In this document: piece by piece, positions 61,305 through 64,000 of the stretch
Position numbering within the stretch: the first letter of the stretch is position 1
Layout: every line of letters starts with the position of its first letter
From: Streptomyces barringtoniae
GTDB taxonomy: Bacteria; Actinomycetota; Actinomycetes; Streptomycetales; Streptomycetaceae
Reading direction: 5' to 3'
Assembly (NCBI RefSeq): GCF_020819595.1
Contig: NZ_JAJHNP010000012.1
Span: forward strand, 1 to 64,000
Length of the DNA stretch: 64,000 bases
The notes under the pieces: model-generated
Database searches by the model: none
What the model saw: only the letters and a program-made list of their open reading frames with translations
Told to the model about the DNA's origin: nothing
Made by a program: the position numbers and the translations under genes

Positions 61305-61530
61305 CTACTGCCGATGGCCGGCGAGGAGGTCGACCATCATCGTGACCGGTTCCGGCGAGCCGGACGCCGTCCAGTGGCCTCCGGGCCACGGCCCCGGTGG
61401 TCCGCGGCAGGGCCATGACCAACTGGTCGGCCGAGGAGGCGGCACCGCTGTCGTCGGCGCCCACCGCGACGAGCGTCGCTACCGTGACCCGGCCGAGCCG
61501 GCTCGATCCGTCGGGAGCGATGCGTGCGGC
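61305..61530 (-). pseudogene. C-terminal remnant of an alpha/beta hydrolase
   Basis: On the minus strand RLGRVTVATLVAVGADDSG and SADQLVMALP match the strand-7 Asp region of alpha/beta hydrolases. In another frame TMMVDLLAGHRQ then TAG at 61307-61305 resembles the usual C-terminus. The N-terminal half and nucleophile are absent and a frameshift lies between. The remainder of the 445-bp gap 61137-61581 shows nothing recognisable. Confidence 0.5.
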
Positions 61531-61581
61531 GCGCCGCCTCTCCTGGTGGGCGCGCCGCACGCGTGGTGGGCCGGGGTGCGC

Positions 61582-63294
61582 CTAGCCGAGGGTGAAGTCG
61601 TCGGCGTGGACGTCGGACTGGCCGTACCAGCCGTGGACGTAGACGGTGACGGTTCCGCTGCCGCCCGTGGTGAAGCTGACGGTCAACTGGTTCCAGCTCG
61701 TGTTGTTCGACCAGGTGCTTGCGGTGGCGCCGCCGCTGACCCCGACGTAGGCGTAGGGGCCCTGCACCCAACCGGTGAGCGTGTAGCTGTGGTTGGGGGA
61801 CAGGGTGACGGTCTGGTCGCACTCGCCGGTGCTGCTGGAGCTCGGGGTGACCTGGAGGGCGTGGCTGCCGCTGTGGACCGGGCTGGAGACCACCGAGCCG
61901 CCGCCCGTGCAGGTCCAGGGGCCCAGGCTGCCGGTTTCGAAGCCGGCGTTGGTCAGCGAGCCCCCGCCGCCCCCGCCTCCGCCGCCGCTGGAGGTCACGG
62001 TGAGCGTGTAGGTCGCGCTGTGGCTGCCGCCGGCAGCGGTCCCGGTGACGGTGATCGGGTAGGTGCCCGCGGCGACGGAGGAGCCGACCGTCGCCGTCAG
62101 CGTCGAGGTGCCGCCGGACGTCACGGTCGCGGGGCTGAAGGAGACGGTGACGCCGGAGGGCGCACCGGAGGCGGAGAGGCTGACGGACTCGGCGCTGCCG
62201 GAGGTGACGGCCGTGGCGACGGTCGCGGTCGCGGAACCACCCTGGGCGACCGACGCGGAGCCCGGCGACAGGGACAGGGAGAAGTCACTCGTCGTGCCGC
62301 CGCCGCCGCCCGAGCTGCCCTCGTACGGCACGAACGCGTCCGTGAACGCGAGGCTGTTCTGGCTGATCTCGCTGCACGTGGGCAGCGAGTTGGCGCTTCC
62401 GCTGCAGGGCTGGTCCCTGTTGACGGACCAGAAGGCGAGGCGTCCGACGCCGTTCTGCGCGGCGAAGCTCTCCACGGTCCGGGCGTCGGCCGGGGTGAAC
62501 GTCGAACCGTCGTCGTTCTTGCCGATCATCGGGGTGATCCCGAGGTTGGCGTAGGTGTAACCGGAGTCGACGGACTGCATCTGCGTCAGCGTGGCCCTGG
62601 CCGCGGCGACCGCGCCCTGGCCCATCTCGGTGCCGGTGCCCGCGTAGTAGTCCATGGCCATGATGTTGACCACGTCGATCCTGATGCCCGCGTTCTTGGC
62701 GGCCTTGAGGACGTTGACGCCGTCGTTGGTCAGGCCGCTGGTCAGCACCGGCAGGGTCATGGAGAACTGCAGGCCGGGGTTGGACGCCTTGAGGTCCTTC
62801 ATCGCCTGCATCTGGCGGGCCGCGGCCGCGGTGTCCGCGACGGCGGCGCCCTCGACGTCGAAGTCGAGCCGGGTGACGCCGTAGTCGTTGATGAGGGCCT
62901 GGTATCCGGCGTCGACGCTGCTCTGGGTGGAGCATGTCCAGGCCAGCGGCTCGCCGCTCGCCCCGCCGGAGGAGATGATGACGGACGCGCCCTCGGACTT
63001 CGCCCTGGCTATTTCGGGGTCGGTGTAGGAGTCGTTGCCGACGGGGAGGGTGTCGCCCCAGATCTGGTTGCAGCCCTCGCCGAGGACGAACGCCGCGGTG
63101 TAGGCCTTGAGTTGGTGTCCGGTGATGGCGGTGTCGAGGAGTCCTTCCTGACTGTTGGACATGTCGACGTAGGGAGCCACGGAGTAGACGCTGCTCGCCG
63201 CCGCGGCGCTGCCGGCCGGTGCCAGAGCCACGGCGGCGCCGGTGGCCGCGAGCGCGAGCGCGCAGGCGGAAGCCGCAAATCTTGCCAGGTGCAT
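61582..63294 (-). CDS. Secreted GH18 chitinase with Ig-like and carbohydrate-binding domains
   Basis: A 570-residue exported enzyme. A Sec signal (residues 1 to about 34) is followed by a GH18 catalytic domain with TRLDFDVEG, where E148 is the proton donor of the DxDxE motif, and NIMAMDYYAG. Next come an Ig-like beta domain (about 340-425), a poly-Gly linker, and a C-terminal carbohydrate-binding domain (LTNAGFETGSLGPWTCTGG to VHADDFTLG). It hydrolyses chitin or related beta-1,4-GlcNAc polymers outside the cell. GAAGGGG precedes ATG 63294. The upstream palindromes suggest DasR-type control by GlcNAc. Confidence 0.9.
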   Translation of the reverse strand: MHLARFAASACALALAATGAAVALAPAGSAAAASSVYSVAPYVDMSNSQEGLLDTAITGHQLKAYTAAFVLGEGCNQIWGDTLPVGNDSYTDPEIARAKSEGASVIISSGGASGEPLAWTCSTQSSVDAGYQALINDYGVTRLDFDVEGAAVADTAAAARQMQAMKDLKASNPGLQFSMTLPVLTSGLTNDGVNVLKAAKNAGIRIDVVNIMAMDYYAGTGTEMGQGAVAAARATLTQMQSVDSGYTYANLGITPMIGKNDDGSTFTPADARTVESFAAQNGVGRLAFWSVNRDQPCSGSANSLPTCSEISQNSLAFTDAFVPYEGSSGGGGGTTSDFSLSLSPGSASVAQGGSATATVATAVTSGSAESVSLSASGAPSGVTVSFSPATVTSGGTSTLTATVGSSVAAGTYPITVTGTAAGGSHSATYTLTVTSSGGGGGGGGGSLTNAGFETGSLGPWTCTGGGSVVSSPVHSGSHALQVTPSSSSTGECDQTVTLSPNHSYTLTGWVQGPYAYVGVSGGATASTWSNNTSWNQLTVSFTTGGSGTVTVYVHGWYGQSDVHADDFTLG

Positions 63295-63357
63295 GACAGT
63301 GCCCCTTCTGGGGATGCCTCGGGCGTGGAGTGGTGGGGTGGTGCCGTGCGAGCCGAG

Positions 63358-63371
63358 TTGGTACATACCAA
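63358..63371. promoter_or_regulatory. Palindrome in the chitinase promoter
   Basis: TTGGTACATACCAA has perfect 6-bp arms around CA, 64 bp upstream of the chitinase ATG and about 18 bp from a -35-like TTGACG (63395-63390, minus). It would cover the -10 region, a fitting place for a repressor such as DasR. Confidence 0.55.
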
Positions 63372-63397
63372 AGCGCCGGCGGGTCACCTCGTCAAGA

Positions 63398-63409
63398 GGA
63401 CTAGACCAA
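63398..63409. promoter_or_regulatory. DasR/chitinase-type element upstream of the -35
   Basis: On the minus strand this reads TTGGTCTAGTCC, close to the TGGTCTAGACCA core of Streptomyces dre sites and chitinase direct repeats. Confidence 0.5.
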
Positions 63410-63582
63410 CACGGTGCCTCCGGATTTCAGAACCCTCTGACGGCGCGTGGAGTCCGGCGGGCCGAGGAGGCGGGCTGCCACGGCGGGCGCTGGTTGGTCG
63501 CGCGCGGGCCGTATTAGGCTGGGTGACCGTGTAACCGGCACGTCGAGTGACCGCGCCGGGCTCGAGCTTCAGGGAGTGACCG

Positions 63583-64000
63583 ATGACCGTGGGAACCGAG
63601 CGGGCCGTCCTGGCAGGCGGTTGTTTCTGGGGCATGCAGGATCTGATCCGCAAGCAGCCGGGCGTGGTGTCCACGCGCGTCGGCTACAGCGGCGGCGACA
63701 CGCCGAACGCCACGTACCGCGATCACGGCGACCACGCCGAGGCCATCGAGATCGTCTTCGATCCCACGGTGACGAGCTACCGCGACGTCCTGGAGTTCTT
63801 CTTCCAGATCCACGACCCGACCACGCGGGACCGTCAGGGCAACGACATCGGGCGCAGCTACCGGTCCGCCATCTTCTACGGCGACGAGGAACAGCACCGC
63901 GTCGCCGTCGACACGATCGCGGACGTCGAGGCGAGCGGGCTGTGGCCGGGGAAGGTGGTCACGGAGCTGGCGCCCGTGGGTGACTTCTGGGAGGCGGAGC
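63583..64000 (+). CDS. msrA: Peptide methionine-(S)-sulfoxide reductase MsrA (3' end outside window)
   Basis: The first 139 codons of MsrA. The catalytic motif GGCFWGMQDLIRKQPGV has the nucleophile Cys at residue 14; VGYSGG, HAEAIEIVFDP and the FFFQIHDPTT segment follow, all family hallmarks. MsrA reduces methionine sulfoxide in oxidised proteins using thioredoxin. AGGGAG precedes ATG 63583. The resolving Cys, if present, lies beyond the window. It is divergent from the chitinase gene with no evident link. Confidence 0.93.
   Translation, partial: MTVGTERAVLAGGCFWGMQDLIRKQPGVVSTRVGYSGGDTPNATYRDHGDHAEAIEIVFDPTVTSYRDVLEFFFQIHDPTTRDRQGNDIGRSYRSAIFYGDEEQHRVAVDTIADVEASGLWPGKVVTELAPVGDFWEAE

Overview
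The window is high-GC actinobacterial chromosome, almost certainly Streptomyces or a close relative. Signs of this are strong G/C bias at third codon positions, many GTG starts, frequent 4-bp ATGA/GTGA gene overlaps, SpoIIE-type phosphatases, PucR and GlxA-type regulators, an FHA/Ser-Thr-kinase signalling group, and a secreted GH18 chitinase with a DasR-like promoter site. No rRNA, CRISPR array, replication origin or intact insertion sequence is visible.

Layout. 1-5757: plus-strand signalling group with the end of a glycine-rich repeat protein, a zinc-ribbon/FHA/M50 membrane peptidase, a membrane Ser/Thr kinase and a pseudokinase with a 96-bp tandem repeat. 5861-8433: PadR regulator with a palindromic operator, an acyl-CoA dehydrogenase and a strong terminator. 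8593-9135: secreted DUF4232-like protein. 9136-11017: decayed DNA with remnants of a transposase-like gene, an S13 D-Ala-D-Ala carboxypeptidase and a PCMT-like methyltransferase. 11018-16452: five minus-strand genes, mostly overlapping or nearly abutting (GlxA/AraC regulator, ThDP enzyme, SRPBCC protein, KASIII-like enzyme, HisC-like aminotransferase), which look like a small uncharacterised biosynthetic operon. 16760-24032: SDR, carboxymuconolactone-decarboxylase and oxidoreductase genes, a PucR regulator and an ActP/YjcH-type acetate transporter. 24173-31581: TPR protein, UvrA remnant, NmrA protein, DUF429 protein and a ribose-type ABC importer. 31734-37925: two multidomain SpoIIE phosphatases around a cyclase-family hydrolase.

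38057-39144 is the most unusual locus. A conserved gene of unknown function is followed on the same strand by two tandem RNA modules. Each folds as a tRNA whose halves are in permuted order: T-arm and 3' acceptor strand come first, 5' acceptor strand and D-arm second. This is the architecture of the tRNA-mimic part of YrlA-class Y RNAs. An RtcB RNA ligase and an archease lie about 10 kb away (48817-50805), beside a phosphoribosyltransferase and a CBS protein.

51533-61136 is a steroid C/D-ring (HIP) catabolic cluster: two acyl-CoA dehydrogenase subunits, ipdF, fadA6-like thiolase, ipdC, ipdB, ipdA, echA20-like hydratase and two more SDRs. Two matching KstR2-like operators sit in its two divergent promoter regions. 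The window closes with a hydrolase remnant, the chitinase and the start of msrA.
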